Below, one piece after another: positions 34,989 to 43,593 of a DNA stretch of 64,000 bases. How positions within the stretch are numbered: position 1 is the first letter of the stretch; each line of letters begins with the position of its first letter. The notes beneath the pieces are model-generated. The model ran no database searches. It saw nothing but the letters and a program-made list of their open reading frames with translations, and was not told the DNA's origin. Made by a program: the position numbers and the translations under genes. This stretch comes from JAVBQB01 sp031549265 (GTDB taxonomy: Bacteria > Bacillota > Clostridia > Oscillospirales > JAVBQB01), in NCBI GenBank assembly GCA_031549265.1, contig JAVBQB010000002.1, positions 434,001-498,000 on the forward strand. Direction: 5' to 3'.

Positions 34989-35387
34989 ATGCAGGAAATT
35001 ATTAACTTTCTCAACGACTGCAAAGTGTTCTTTATCGCGACTGTCGACGGTGACACACCCAAAGTGCGTCCTTTCGGATTTGTTATGGAATTCGAGGGAA
35101 AAATGTTCTTTTGTACAGCCAAACCGAAGCCATGCTGCAAGCAAATGCAGGCAAACCCGAAGGTAGAGATCTGCGCCTGCAACCAAAGCATGGAGTGGGT
35201 TCGAGTTTGCGGAAACGTGGTGTTTAGCGATAACGCCGCCGCCAAAGCAAAGTGCTTTGAGGTTATGCCGATGCTTAAGCAGGTTTACAAGGGACCGGAA
35301 AATCCCGACTTTGCGGTGTTTTATATCGATAACGGAAGCGCCGAATTTTGTTCGATGACCGGAGCCGCGAGGGCTGTCAAGTTTTAA
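34989..35387 (+). CDS. Pyridoxamine 5'-phosphate oxidase-like flavin protein
   Basis: Split-barrel protein of 132 aa of the PNPOx-like family; such small single-domain members in anaerobes bind FMN or F420-like cofactors and are not usually true PdxH. Family features include FFIATVDGDTPKVRPFGFV, MFFCTAKPKPCCKQM and the closing C-terminal strand. Unusually Cys-rich, with six Cys in residues 40-110. The ATG at 34989 was chosen because GAAAGGA lies eight bases upstream; an ATG two codons earlier is too close to it. It has its own promoter and terminator. Confidence 0.8.
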   Translation: MQEIINFLNDCKVFFIATVDGDTPKVRPFGFVMEFEGKMFFCTAKPKPCCKQMQANPKVEICACNQSMEWVRVCGNVVFSDNAAAKAKCFEVMPMLKQVYKGPENPDFAVFYIDNGSAEFCSMTGAARAVKF

Positions 35388-35416
35388 TTTAGAGGTTACA
35401 TAAATTTATCAAGCAT

Positions 35417-35455
35417 AAACGGACGGCGGGAAATAAACCTGCCGTCCGTTTGTAT
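35417..35455. terminator. Terminator hairpin between convergent genes
   Basis: Perfect 11-bp stem (35417-35427 with 35441-35451), extendable across a mismatch. It lies between the plus-strand flavin protein and the minus-strand ATPase gene, so it may serve both, though the T tracts are short. Confidence 0.7.
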
Positions 35456-35520
35456 TGGATCTTGCCGCCGTATGTGCCGAGTGAATGAAAAGCCCTGGCT
35501 GTGGTCGTGAAAAACTCCAT

Positions 35521-36600
35521 TTATTGGGATGCTAGAATACTTTCGGTAATTGTGTCCGCCAGAGAATATACGCCGTCGAAGTCGACATGCGGATTGTACA
35601 GGGATTCGAGCCGGTCGTGCGCCAATTTACATTCGGCAAGCGCGCTGACAGCTTCGTTGAGCATTGCGGCGCTGGCCTTTTTACAGAACCGGATACGTTG
35701 CTTGCAATGCCTGATGACATCCGAGTCAGCGAGCGGGTCCAGTCTTATCCGCCTGTACGGAGTGTCGTCGTAAGGGTACCAGTCGCTGGAGGTGACAAAG
35801 CCAAGTGAGAGTGACGGAATCAAGACGTGCTCCAGTTTCGCCTCGGGATTGAGCGGACAGTAGCAGGCGATAACTTCGTGGCCGTTTTGCTGGGCAGCCG
35901 CCACGATGGATGAAAGCATAAAATGGGAAAGACCGAAGTTATCGTAGATTTCGTATATTTTGGAGCACAGTATCCTCGCGGTGTCGAACCGGCAAACCGG
36001 ACCCTGTGGAGTTATCGCGCTCAGAAATCTCTTTTTATACGCGTAACCGGGGCCCCGGCTTATCTCGCGGGAAATAATTCCGCGCGCCCGCTTTTGAATC
36101 CGTTCGATAGAAACGCCCTGTAGAACCGCGCCGAAAATATCGTCCGTGAGCGACCGAGCGGCGGCAATATAGCGGTAGACTCTTGGGTATGCCTCCTTGT
36201 TCTCGGTTGCAGCGTCAATGATCGCCTGCCGTTTTCCGACAAGGGCGGATGAGTCGTAGAACTGCGCGAGATTGACAATATGCTCGACAACTGAAGGGTA
36301 TTTCGGTTCGACAACGTGCGGCGCGGTGCCGTCAACAAGTGCGATGTTTAGCTTGGGAAAAACGACTCCGTCGAGGGAGTCTAAATCGGCTGAGCAATGG
36401 ATGTGTTCGGCGTCATAGCCGCGTTCGACCAGTGTTTTGGAGATACGCCGCATGAATGACGACTTGCCGCATCCGGGCCCGCCTTTGATAATGAACACAC
36501 TGTGTGCGGTATCCAGATCTATCAGCCAATCGTAGAGTGAATAGAAACCCGAAGGAGCATTTGCTCCCAGAAAAAAGGAAGATACGTTCCCGTTTGCCAT
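35521..36600 (-). CDS. P-loop ATPase of unknown function (PRK06851-like)
   Basis: Soluble ATPase-like protein of 359 aa conserved in spore-forming Firmicutes but without known role. The Walker A motif IKGGPGCGKSSFM is near residue 39, preceded by the family start FFLGANAPSGFYSLYD. A Cys/His-containing HIHCSADLDSLDGVVF block follows near 71, then a C-terminal half with less obvious motifs. The ATG at 36600 follows GGGGGT by eight bases; the frame extends eight codons upstream. Context (RND pump upstream, flavin protein downstream) gives no clue. Confidence 0.7.
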   Translation of the reverse strand: MANGNVSSFFLGANAPSGFYSLYDWLIDLDTAHSVFIIKGGPGCGKSSFMRRISKTLVERGYDAEHIHCSADLDSLDGVVFPKLNIALVDGTAPHVVEPKYPSVVEHIVNLAQFYDSSALVGKRQAIIDAATENKEAYPRVYRYIAAARSLTDDIFGAVLQGVSIERIQKRARGIISREISRGPGYAYKKRFLSAITPQGPVCRFDTARILCSKIYEIYDNFGLSHFMLSSIVAAAQQNGHEVIACYCPLNPEAKLEHVLIPSLSLGFVTSSDWYPYDDTPYRRIRLDPLADSDVIRHCKQRIRFCKKASAAMLNEAVSALAECKLAHDRLESLYNPHVDFDGVYSLADTITESILASQ

Positions 36601-36661
36601 TTTGCAATACCCCCAAAAAACCATTCAACACAGGATATGCCGAAATAGCTTCAAGAGTGTT

Positions 36662-36719
36662 TTGCCCCTGAAAATCGCACCGATCATCAAGTGATGAAAA
36701 ATGCGGGATTCAGGGGCAA
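36662..36719. repeat. Nested inverted repeat after the RND operon
   Basis: An 11-bp perfect outer stem (36662-36672 with 36709-36719) encloses an inner TCATC/GATGA hairpin. It lies between the RND permease stop and the ATPase gene, both on the minus strand. Neither side has a good T tract. Confidence 0.6.
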
Positions 36720-36743
36720 TTTGACTGTATATTCAGTTTTACG

Positions 36744-39700
36744 TTAATTTGCCGGACCTTGAAGCGCTTCAGCTTCTTTTTTCAGCAATATGGATTCGCG
36801 GCGCGCCTTCCGTTTTTGGCGCCTTCGCTCACGGTATTCGTCGACCAGCGAATAGCTGACCGGGATGAATATAAGCGTAATCAGCGTTCCGAACAGCAGG
36901 CCGGTGGCGACGACAACAGCCATCGGGCGCATCATTTCCGCTCCGGGGCCGCTGTTTATGATCATCGGAACCATGCCGAGCACGGAGGTAAGCGTCGACA
37001 TCAGTATGGGGCGCAGTCGCACCGGACCCGCTTTGAGCAACGCGTCCCTGATCGAGAGTCCGCCCTCACGCCGCAGCTGGTTGGTGTAACTGATCATGAT
37101 AATTCCGTTGCTGACAATGATTCCCGCAAGCATTATTAGTCCAATTATAGACGTAATGTTAAGCGTCTGCCCTGAGAAGATCAGTCCCAGCAATCCGAAC
37201 GTCATTGAAAGCGGGACGGTAAGCATGATCAGGAACGGATGAATCAGCGATTCAAATTGTGAAGCGGTGATCATATAAATCAGTAAAACAGCGAGGATAA
37301 ACGCGAGCCCGAGAGCGCCGAACGAATCCATCATCTGCTCCTGCTGTCCGCCAAAGTGGTAATTGTAGCCCGATGGCATCTCATAAGCCTTGATCACTGC
37401 TTCAACGTCAGCTGAAACATCACTGAGAGTGCGGCCTTCGAAGGTGGTCGAGACAGTGACATATCGCTCCTGGTTTATTCGATCTATAGCGACAGGGGAC
37501 TGCTCAACAACAACAGTCGCAATGTCGGAGAGCGGGATGACGCCGCCTCCGGGCGTAGGTATCATGATGTGCTGGATATCCTTGAGATATTCGAGTTCAG
37601 ATTTGCTTTGGCGAATTCTGATATCCAGTTCCTTGCCGCCGACTTTGAGCTGGGTAGGAACCGAGCCGTTTACGGCTGTATTTACAATTGAGGAAACTGT
37701 GGCCGTTGTGATTCCGTACGAAGCTGCCTTTTCCCGGTCGATTCTGATGCTGGCTTCCGGTGAAGTGTCTTCGAGAGAGGTTGTCGATGTTACAACTCCG
37801 GGAATCTTTCTGATACTTTCGGAAAGCTCTCTGGCGATTTCCGAGATGGTGTCAAGATCGCTGCCTGTTATCTGAAAGAGAAGGCCGTCAGACATCATAG
37901 CGTTCATGCTGCGGGAGGCGACCGTAACGTCCACTCCGGGGATATCCTTAACACGCTCGCGGATTTCTGCCGAGATGGCGTCAGCGCTGCGCTTGCGTTC
38001 AAGCTTGGGTTTAAGGTTGATCATCATTGAAGCGGAGTCTGACGGCGATCCGGAAAGGCTGAGAGCGCCGCTGCTTCCGACAATTAGAACTGTATCGACA
38101 ATTTCCGGGATATCCTCAATGGCGTTCTGGATCTCTTGGGTTTTTTCAAACGTTTTTTCGAGCAAGGTGCCCTTTGGCATTGAAATACTGACATTAATGG
38201 CGGACATGTCCATATTGGTCATGAATTCTGCACCTATGCTCGTCGCCATGATGCCTGTGCCAAGAAACAGAAGAAAAATAAGGACTAAAACTGTTTTGCG
38301 AATCCTCAGTGCACCTACAAGCAAACGGCGGTAAGCCGTGTCGAGTTTGCCGGTCAGTCTGCCGATGCCGTCCAGTATGCGTTTGAGCCGGTTCTTTCTT
38401 TTTGTCGGGTCCGGCCGACGGAGAACAAGCGAACAAAGCATGGGAACAAAAGTAAGCGAGATTAAGAGCGACATAACCATCGAGAAGGAAATCGTCAGCG
38501 AGAGATCACGGAAAATATTAGCAATAAGGCCGGACATAAATACAATGGGCAGGAAAACCGCTATATGAGTGAGGGTGGACGCGGTGACAGCCATGCTGAC
38601 TTCTTTAGCTCCGTTTATCGCCGCAGCCGTTCGATCCTCACCCTCCTCAAATCGTCGGAAAATACATTCCAGCACGACAATCGAGTTGTCGACCAGCATT
38701 CCGACGCCGAGCGTGAGCCCGAGCAGCGATATCATATTCAGCGTAATATGCCCGAAGTACATCATGGCAAAAGTGCCGATAACTGAAACCGGTATGGCGA
38801 TTCCAACAATGAAGGTGCTCAGCAGATTTCGGAGGAAAAAGAAAAGAATCAGAATTGCCGCCGAAAAGCCGATTATCAGCGACTCGACCACGTTGCTGAT
38901 GGAAACCCGGACACTTGTGGCCTGGTCAGTGACTACGGTCACCGTAATATCTTTGTACTGCTCAGTAATCTTCGCGTTCTCGGCAATCATCCTGTCCGAC
39001 ACGTTTACGGTGTTTGCCGAACTAGATTTTTGCAGTGTGAGCAGTATCGCTGGTTTGTCATTGATATAGGCGTAAGAGGTCAGATCCTTGAAAACTGTAG
39101 ATACGTCAGCGATCTCACTGAAATAGATTGGCTGGCCGGAGGAAGTGGTTATCAGCAGTTTCTTTATGTCGTCGACGGAGGTAAACTCGCCCATTGTCCG
39201 CAGCTGAAGGCGGTATTCGCCCTGCTTGATTGTTCCGGCTGCGGAATTCGCGTTTTCCGACCGGAGCACCTGTGAAACCTGCGCCTCGGTAATGCCGTAT
39301 TCGCGCATCTTTTCGGGAATAAGCTCAACCTGGACTTCCTGAGAGCGGCCGCCCGCCAGACCGACGCTGGCAATGCCGTCCAGGCGTTCATACCTCGGCA
39401 CGAGTTCGTCTTCGACTTTCTTTTTCAGCTCGATAAGATCCATCTTGTCGCTGGTAATCGCAATCTGTGTGTTGGAGAGCTGGTTCATGTCGATCTTCAT
39501 AACGCGGGGAGCGTCTGCATTGTCGGGAAGCATGGGTTTGATCATGTCAATCCGTTCACGCAGATCCAGCGCGCCCTGATCGACATCGGTTCCGTCCTCG
39601 AACGAGACAATGATCAATGAATAACCCGTGGACGATATGGATTGAAGCTCGCTGACACGGCTGACAGTTCCCAGCGCGCTCTCCAGCGGGTCGGTAACCA

Positions 39701-39884
39701 TGTTCTCTACCTCGCGCGGACCAGCTCCGGAATACGATGTCTGAACTATGGCCATCGGAAGGTCGATCTTGGTCATAAGATCCATCGGAAGACCGAACAG
39801 AGACACGCCGCCGAACAGCAAAAGCATAATCAGCAGCATTGTAATGGTTACAGGTCTGTGGACGGCCATTTTGGCAAGGTTCAT
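36744..39884 (-). CDS. RND-family efflux transporter permease
   Basis: Proton-driven multidrug-type pump of 1046 aa. It has the full RND layout: first helix near 10-32, a periplasmic-type loop domain to about 335, helix block 335-490, a break helix near 530, a second loop domain to about 855 and the final helix block to about 1020. HAE1-family blocks include GLTLGVGMLVDNSIVVLE with the proton-relay Asp and the matching GLIMLAGIIVSNGI. The ATG overlaps the adaptor stop as ATGA with GGAGG upstream. As in Bacillus SwrC, it functions without an outer membrane; the substrate is unknown. Confidence 0.95.
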   Translation of the reverse strand: MNLAKMAVHRPVTITMLLIMLLLFGGVSLFGLPMDLMTKIDLPMAIVQTSYSGAGPREVENMVTDPLESALGTVSRVSELQSISSTGYSLIIVSFEDGTDVDQGALDLRERIDMIKPMLPDNADAPRVMKIDMNQLSNTQIAITSDKMDLIELKKKVEDELVPRYERLDGIASVGLAGGRSQEVQVELIPEKMREYGITEAQVSQVLRSENANSAAGTIKQGEYRLQLRTMGEFTSVDDIKKLLITTSSGQPIYFSEIADVSTVFKDLTSYAYINDKPAILLTLQKSSSANTVNVSDRMIAENAKITEQYKDITVTVVTDQATSVRVSISNVVESLIIGFSAAILILFFFLRNLLSTFIVGIAIPVSVIGTFAMMYFGHITLNMISLLGLTLGVGMLVDNSIVVLECIFRRFEEGEDRTAAAINGAKEVSMAVTASTLTHIAVFLPIVFMSGLIANIFRDLSLTISFSMVMSLLISLTFVPMLCSLVLRRPDPTKRKNRLKRILDGIGRLTGKLDTAYRRLLVGALRIRKTVLVLIFLLFLGTGIMATSIGAEFMTNMDMSAINVSISMPKGTLLEKTFEKTQEIQNAIEDIPEIVDTVLIVGSSGALSLSGSPSDSASMMINLKPKLERKRSADAISAEIRERVKDIPGVDVTVASRSMNAMMSDGLLFQITGSDLDTISEIARELSESIRKIPGVVTSTTSLEDTSPEASIRIDREKAASYGITTATVSSIVNTAVNGSVPTQLKVGGKELDIRIRQSKSELEYLKDIQHIMIPTPGGGVIPLSDIATVVVEQSPVAIDRINQERYVTVSTTFEGRTLSDVSADVEAVIKAYEMPSGYNYHFGGQQEQMMDSFGALGLAFILAVLLIYMITASQFESLIHPFLIMLTVPLSMTFGLLGLIFSGQTLNITSIIGLIMLAGIIVSNGIIMISYTNQLRREGGLSIRDALLKAGPVRLRPILMSTLTSVLGMVPMIINSGPGAEMMRPMAVVVATGLLFGTLITLIFIPVSYSLVDEYRERRRQKRKARRESILLKKEAEALQGPAN

Positions 39885-41254
39885 CGGGTTTCCTCCTTGC
39901 CGGGGACTATTTTAATCTTCTCGCCGTCGGTTAAATATGTCTGACCGACCACCACCAGCGATTGGCCGGCGGTCAGTCCGCTTGTGATCTCGACGCGCTG
40001 CCCGTCGTTCAGTCCCGTTGTGACCGGAACCTTTTTAGCGGAGTCTCCCTCGGCAATAAACACGTAGCTGCCGGATTCGTCCTCCAACACGGTGTTGAGC
40101 GGAATGGCCACGACGTCCTTGTGGGAAGCAAGCACGATATTCACCTGGCCGAACATGCCCGCCTTAATCATATGATCAGCATTTGATATCTTGACTCGGA
40201 CGGGAAAGGTTTTTGACTGGTCGGCTACCGGGGGCACGACGTCAATCACGCCGTCAAATTTTTCCTGGGAGGCGGCGGGGATGGAGACTTCGATCGGCAT
40301 GTCCTCAGCCAGCTTATTTATGGTATTCTCTGTGACCTTGACAACAAACTTCACTGTGTCGATATTGACAATTGTAAAAGCGGGGGAAGACATGGATATC
40401 ATACTTCCGGCTTTGGCGTTGCACACGCTGACAATGCCGTCAATCGGCGACTTGACTGTGGTGTCCGACAGCATCGAGGTTGCGTTGCTGATCTGGACGT
40501 TCAGGGTATTTACCTGCGCTTTGGCCTGCTCGAGCGCATTTTGCGCCGTCTCCAGATTATCAGAGGAGATTTTTTCACTGGCAATGTCGTATGACGATTT
40601 CGCCTGGTCGTATGCGAGCTGCGCGCTCTGCACCGCGACTTCCGTCTGGTGCAGCTGCACCTCGGACGATTCGCCGAGCTCAAACATTAGCTTTGCGTTG
40701 TCATAATTGCGCTGGGCGTCGTCGAGAGCCAGCTTGGCTTTGTCGATCGCAGAGGAGGAGGTCAGCATCTGGCTCTGCCACTGGCCGCCAGTTACGTTCT
40801 TGACCGCCGTTTCCGCCGTTCTGACCGATGTCTGCGCCGCCGCGAGCTGAGCGCGGAGCGTCTTGATATTATCTTCAATTGTGCGCCTGTCAAGCGAGAA
40901 GAGCACGTCGCCTTTTCTGACACTGTCGCCGATGTCAAAGTTGACTGCCGTTACCTTGCCGGCTGATGTTGACATCACGGCGGCTTCATCCGAGGGGGTG
41001 ACCTGGCCGGAGTAGGTCATAACATCTTCCATCGCACTTGTTGCGACGGGGCTGACCTGAACCGGAATCATCGGCTCGGGGACGGGTTCGGGTTCGATTT
41101 GCGGCTGACATCCGGACAGCAAAAGGCAGGACACTGCCAAAGCGACAATGAGCGCGACCGCGGAAATTCGCGTGACTCCGCCGGACACACCTTTTCGGGA
41201 TCTCTCATTAGTACTGTTTGAAGTGATCTTAAATATGTAACCGATTCTTTTCAT
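39881..41254 (-). CDS. RND efflux adaptor (membrane fusion) lipoprotein
   Basis: Adaptor subunit of the pump, 457 aa. An N-terminal signal ending in lipobox LLLSGC (about residues 44-50) predicts a lipid anchor outside the membrane. A split biotinyl-lipoyl domain flanks a long alpha-helical hairpin (about 125-265); beta-barrel and C-terminal barrel domains follow. The ATG at 41254 with GAGGTT upstream was chosen over an open extension of 22 codons. The two-gene pump follows the MarR gene, which overlaps the extension but not this start. Confidence 0.92.
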   Translation of the reverse strand: MKRIGYIFKITSNSTNERSRKGVSGGVTRISAVALIVALAVSCLLLSGCQPQIEPEPVPEPMIPVQVSPVATSAMEDVMTYSGQVTPSDEAAVMSTSAGKVTAVNFDIGDSVRKGDVLFSLDRRTIEDNIKTLRAQLAAAQTSVRTAETAVKNVTGGQWQSQMLTSSSAIDKAKLALDDAQRNYDNAKLMFELGESSEVQLHQTEVAVQSAQLAYDQAKSSYDIASEKISSDNLETAQNALEQAKAQVNTLNVQISNATSMLSDTTVKSPIDGIVSVCNAKAGSMISMSSPAFTIVNIDTVKFVVKVTENTINKLAEDMPIEVSIPAASQEKFDGVIDVVPPVADQSKTFPVRVKISNADHMIKAGMFGQVNIVLASHKDVVAIPLNTVLEDESGSYVFIAEGDSAKKVPVTTGLNDGQRVEITSGLTAGQSLVVVGQTYLTDGEKIKIVPGKEETR

Positions 41255-41267
41255 TAAGTGAATAACC

Positions 41268-41762
41268 TCAATTCTCAGATTCTGGATCGGGTTTGCGCAG
41301 ACTGTCAAAAATGAGCTCAAAGTCGACTCTGTCCAGCAGAGAGTTTATGGACTCCAGCCCATGGCGGACATTCAGGATTTCTTCTTCTGTCGCGAGGCGC
41401 ATAACATCGTTTTTGAAACGTTCGAAGATCTCCACTATGTAGATCATCCTGGATTTTGCGAGGTCGGTCAGGCCGACTTTGACTGTGCGCTGGTCGTCCG
41501 TTTGCCGGATGCGCTCGACCAAGCCGAGTTTTTCCAGTCTGGAACAGGTGGATGAAACATTGCTTTCGACCATCAGGCATTGCGCGCTGAGATCCCCGAT
41601 TTTGCAGGCGCCGCTCTCGTGCAGCTGCATGAGAATATCCAGCTGAGTGGGGGTTAGGTTAAGCTCTTTGCAAAAAATCAGTAGCATTCTGCGTACTTTG
41701 ATATTGACGCACTTAAAAGCGTCCATTATCGCCATAGAGTTACGCTCATCAGTCAAATCCAC
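41268..41762 (-). CDS. MarR-family transcriptional regulator
   Basis: Winged-helix regulator of 164 aa. The helix-turn-helix (about 50-95) contains LTPTQLDILMQLHESG and SNVSSTCSRLEKLGLVER, followed by the wing DDQRTVKVGLTDLAK. It is directly upstream of the RND adaptor and permease genes on the same strand and very likely represses this operon. The GTG at 41762 has AAGGA close by; an internal ATG at 41735 lacks a site. Palindromes in its promoter region could be its operators. The C-terminus (after 110) is a helix pair for dimerisation. Confidence 0.92.
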   Translation of the reverse strand: MDLTDERNSMAIMDAFKCVNIKVRRMLLIFCKELNLTPTQLDILMQLHESGACKIGDLSAQCLMVESNVSSTCSRLEKLGLVERIRQTDDQRTVKVGLTDLAKSRMIYIVEIFERFKNDVMRLATEEEILNVRHGLESINSLLDRVDFELIFDSLRKPDPESEN

Positions 41763-41773
41763 ACTTCCTTATA

Positions 41774-41790
41774 ACGATAAATATTTTCGT
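41774..41790. promoter_or_regulatory. Imperfect palindrome, candidate MarR operator
   Basis: A 17-base dyad with ACGA and TCGT outer arms and A+T-rich centre, between the marR -10 and start codon. Size and position suit a MarR dimer site. Confidence 0.4.
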
Positions 41791-41798
41791 GCTAACAT

Positions 41799-41827
41799 AT
41801 ATTATCATAAGCATATTCTGCTGTAAA
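41799..41827 (-). promoter_or_regulatory. Predicted marR-RND operon promoter
   Basis: Minus-strand TTTACA (41827-41822), 17 bases and TAATAT (41804-41799), with the dyad just downstream. Confidence 0.5.
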
Positions 41828-41837
41828 GGGAGAATAA

Positions 41838-41853
41838 TTAACGAAAATGTTAA
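41838..41853. repeat. Perfect-arm inverted repeat upstream of marR
   Basis: TTAAC (41838-41842) and GTTAA (41849-41853) around six bases, just upstream of the -35 of the marR promoter; a possible second operator. Confidence 0.3.
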
Positions 41854-41895
41854 CTTACTGAAAACAAAAAACATGAAGATTGCAGTGTGCCGATA

Positions 41896-41923
41896 TTGAT
41901 TATTATTGTATCGGTGATATAAT
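41896..41923 (+). promoter_or_regulatory. Predicted promoter of the CobW-type gene
   Basis: TTGATT (41896-41901), 16 bases and an extended TGA-TATAAT (41918-41923), 39 bases before the start codon. Confidence 0.55.
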
Positions 41924-41962
41924 AGAAAAAAACGCCATACTTTATTATTTGAGGTAATTGCC

Positions 41963-42853
41963 ATGATTAAATGCATCGTAATAACCGGGTTTTTGGGCGC
42001 GGGCAAAACGACTTTTGTCAAACGGGTGGCGGACGCTTATGCCAGACGCGGACTTAAGACCTGCTTTATCGTTAACGAGTTCGGTAAAGAGGTCATCGAT
42101 TCAAAAGAAATGCGCCATCCGGATATTGAAGTTTATGAGCTCGCCGGCGGGTGCATCTGCTGTTCCCTGCGTTCGACCACCTCTGCGCTGATGGCCGAGG
42201 TAATCGAGATGGTGCAGCCGCAGGTCATTTTGTTTGAGACGTCCGGACTTTTCACCTACGACAGGTTTGACGAGATACTTGAGGACAAACGTCTCGCCGG
42301 TAAATGCAGGGTGGAGCGGCGCGTCTGCATTGTTGACGCCGTCAACTTCACGAAAGCCACAATCATTTACGGCAGCTTCATTCACAGCCAGCTCATGTAC
42401 TCCGACCTCGCTATTCTCAGCAAGACGCAGCTGCCCGAGGCGGATGTCGGCAAGGTAGTTCAGAAGATCGCCGAGGTCAATCCCGATCTTCCCATCGTGA
42501 CCAACGAGTGGACCACATTTGACGACGCCTTTTACGACAACTTTCTGGAATACGACCAGTCTGTGCAGGATATGCAGTACCCCCGCGAGAAGCGCAAGCA
42601 CTCGACGCTGAAATCATTGCAGCTCCATCCCAAGGACATCACCCGCGCCGAATACGACAGCTTTGCCGCCGATTTGAAGTCGGGCAAGCTCGGTGACGTC
42701 GTGAGGGCAAAAGGATTCTTAAAAATTGACGGCGTAGTGCACAGGTTCCAGTACGTGTTCGATCAGCCGGAGGTGCACGTTTGGGACGGCGACGAGGCAA
42801 ACTCGGTCACGTTTATCGGAAATGAACTGATTTTGGACGGAGTTCTGGAATAA
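41963..42853 (+). CDS. CobW/COG0523-family GTPase
   Basis: G3E GTPase of 296 aa, a predicted metal-handling chaperone or insertase. Walker A GFLGAGKTT is at residues 8-16, and the metal-binding CxCC motif is in GGCICCSLR near residue 64. The guanine-binding segment reads LSKTQ, a variant of the NKxD motif. A C-terminal CobW_C-like domain with a His-containing RFQYVFDQPEVHVWDG ends the protein. It lies beside the cobalamin operon but converges on it, so cobalt handling is suggestive only; zinc or other metals are possible. No Zur or riboswitch element was seen. Confidence 0.85.
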   Translation: MIKCIVITGFLGAGKTTFVKRVADAYARRGLKTCFIVNEFGKEVIDSKEMRHPDIEVYELAGGCICCSLRSTTSALMAEVIEMVQPQVILFETSGLFTYDRFDEILEDKRLAGKCRVERRVCIVDAVNFTKATIIYGSFIHSQLMYSDLAILSKTQLPEADVGKVVQKIAEVNPDLPIVTNEWTTFDDAFYDNFLEYDQSVQDMQYPREKRKHSTLKSLQLHPKDITRAEYDSFAADLKSGKLGDVVRAKGFLKIDGVVHRFQYVFDQPEVHVWDGDEANSVTFIGNELILDGVLE

Positions 42854-42865
42854 ATTTAGACAAGC

Positions 42866-42907
42866 AAAAGCATCCGCAGGTCGCGCAAGCGACTGGCGGA
42901 TGCTTTT
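42866..42907. terminator. Bidirectional terminator between cobW-type gene and cbiC
   Basis: Perfect 12-bp outer stem (42866-42877 with 42896-42907) with a further GTCGC/GCGAC inner stem. T runs occur on both strands, ending the plus-strand CobW transcript and the long minus-strand cob operon. Confidence 0.88.
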
Positions 42908-42957
42908 AATTAACGTAAAAACTGTGGCAGCCTGAAATATCTCCGCCCGACTGCCAA

Positions 42958-43593
42958 TCAGGCGCGGTTGTCCCTGGCCATATACATGATCGCATTGCAG
43001 ATCGCGGCGGCGACGTTGCTGCCTCCCTTTCGGCCGTGCGCGACAATATACGGTACGCCTGCGGTGCAGATCAGCTCCTTGGATTCGACGACATTGACGA
43101 ACCCGACGGGCACGCCGATAATCAGGCGCGGCTTGAAATTCTCCTGCGTAATCAGTTCATGCAGGCGGATTAGTGCGGTCGGCGCGTTTCCGATAGCGAA
43201 GATGAGCGGCTTATCAATTTTCGCCGCTTTTTCCATGGAGACGGTCGCGCGGGTGACTCCGCGTTCCAGAGCGGTTTCCGCAACATCCTTGTCGGCGATA
43301 AAGCAATGCGTTGCGCCGCCGAACGTCGTGAGCGTGGGTTTATTTATGCCCGACTGAGCCATATTGGTGTCGGTGACTATGTCCGCGCCCTCTTTGATCG
43401 CCGCGATCGCCGCCTGAACGGCGTTTTCGGAAAAAACCAGATTATCGGCGTAATCAAAATCGGCGGTGGTGTGAATGACTCTCTTTATAATCGGATCCTG
43501 AAGCTCGTCAAACACGCGGTTTCCGAGTATTTCGGTGATGATGGAGAAGCTGCGCTTTTCAATCTCACCGGGCGCCATTGTTTCAAATTTCAT
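42958..43593 (-). CDS. cbiC: Cobalt-precorrin-8 methylmutase
   Basis: Moves the methyl group from C11 to C12 to give cobyrinic acid, 211 aa. CbiC/CobH blocks include IHTTADFDYADNL with the catalytic His (near residue 42), DTNMAQSGI, GNAPTALIRLHEL and GVPVGFVNVVESKE. It is the last gene of the cob operon. The ATG overlaps the cobO stop as ATGA with GGAG upstream. Confidence 0.97.
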   Translation of the reverse strand: MKFETMAPGEIEKRSFSIITEILGNRVFDELQDPIIKRVIHTTADFDYADNLVFSENAVQAAIAAIKEGADIVTDTNMAQSGINKPTLTTFGGATHCFIADKDVAETALERGVTRATVSMEKAAKIDKPLIFAIGNAPTALIRLHELITQENFKPRLIIGVPVGFVNVVESKELICTAGVPYIVAHGRKGGSNVAAAICNAIMYMARDNRA

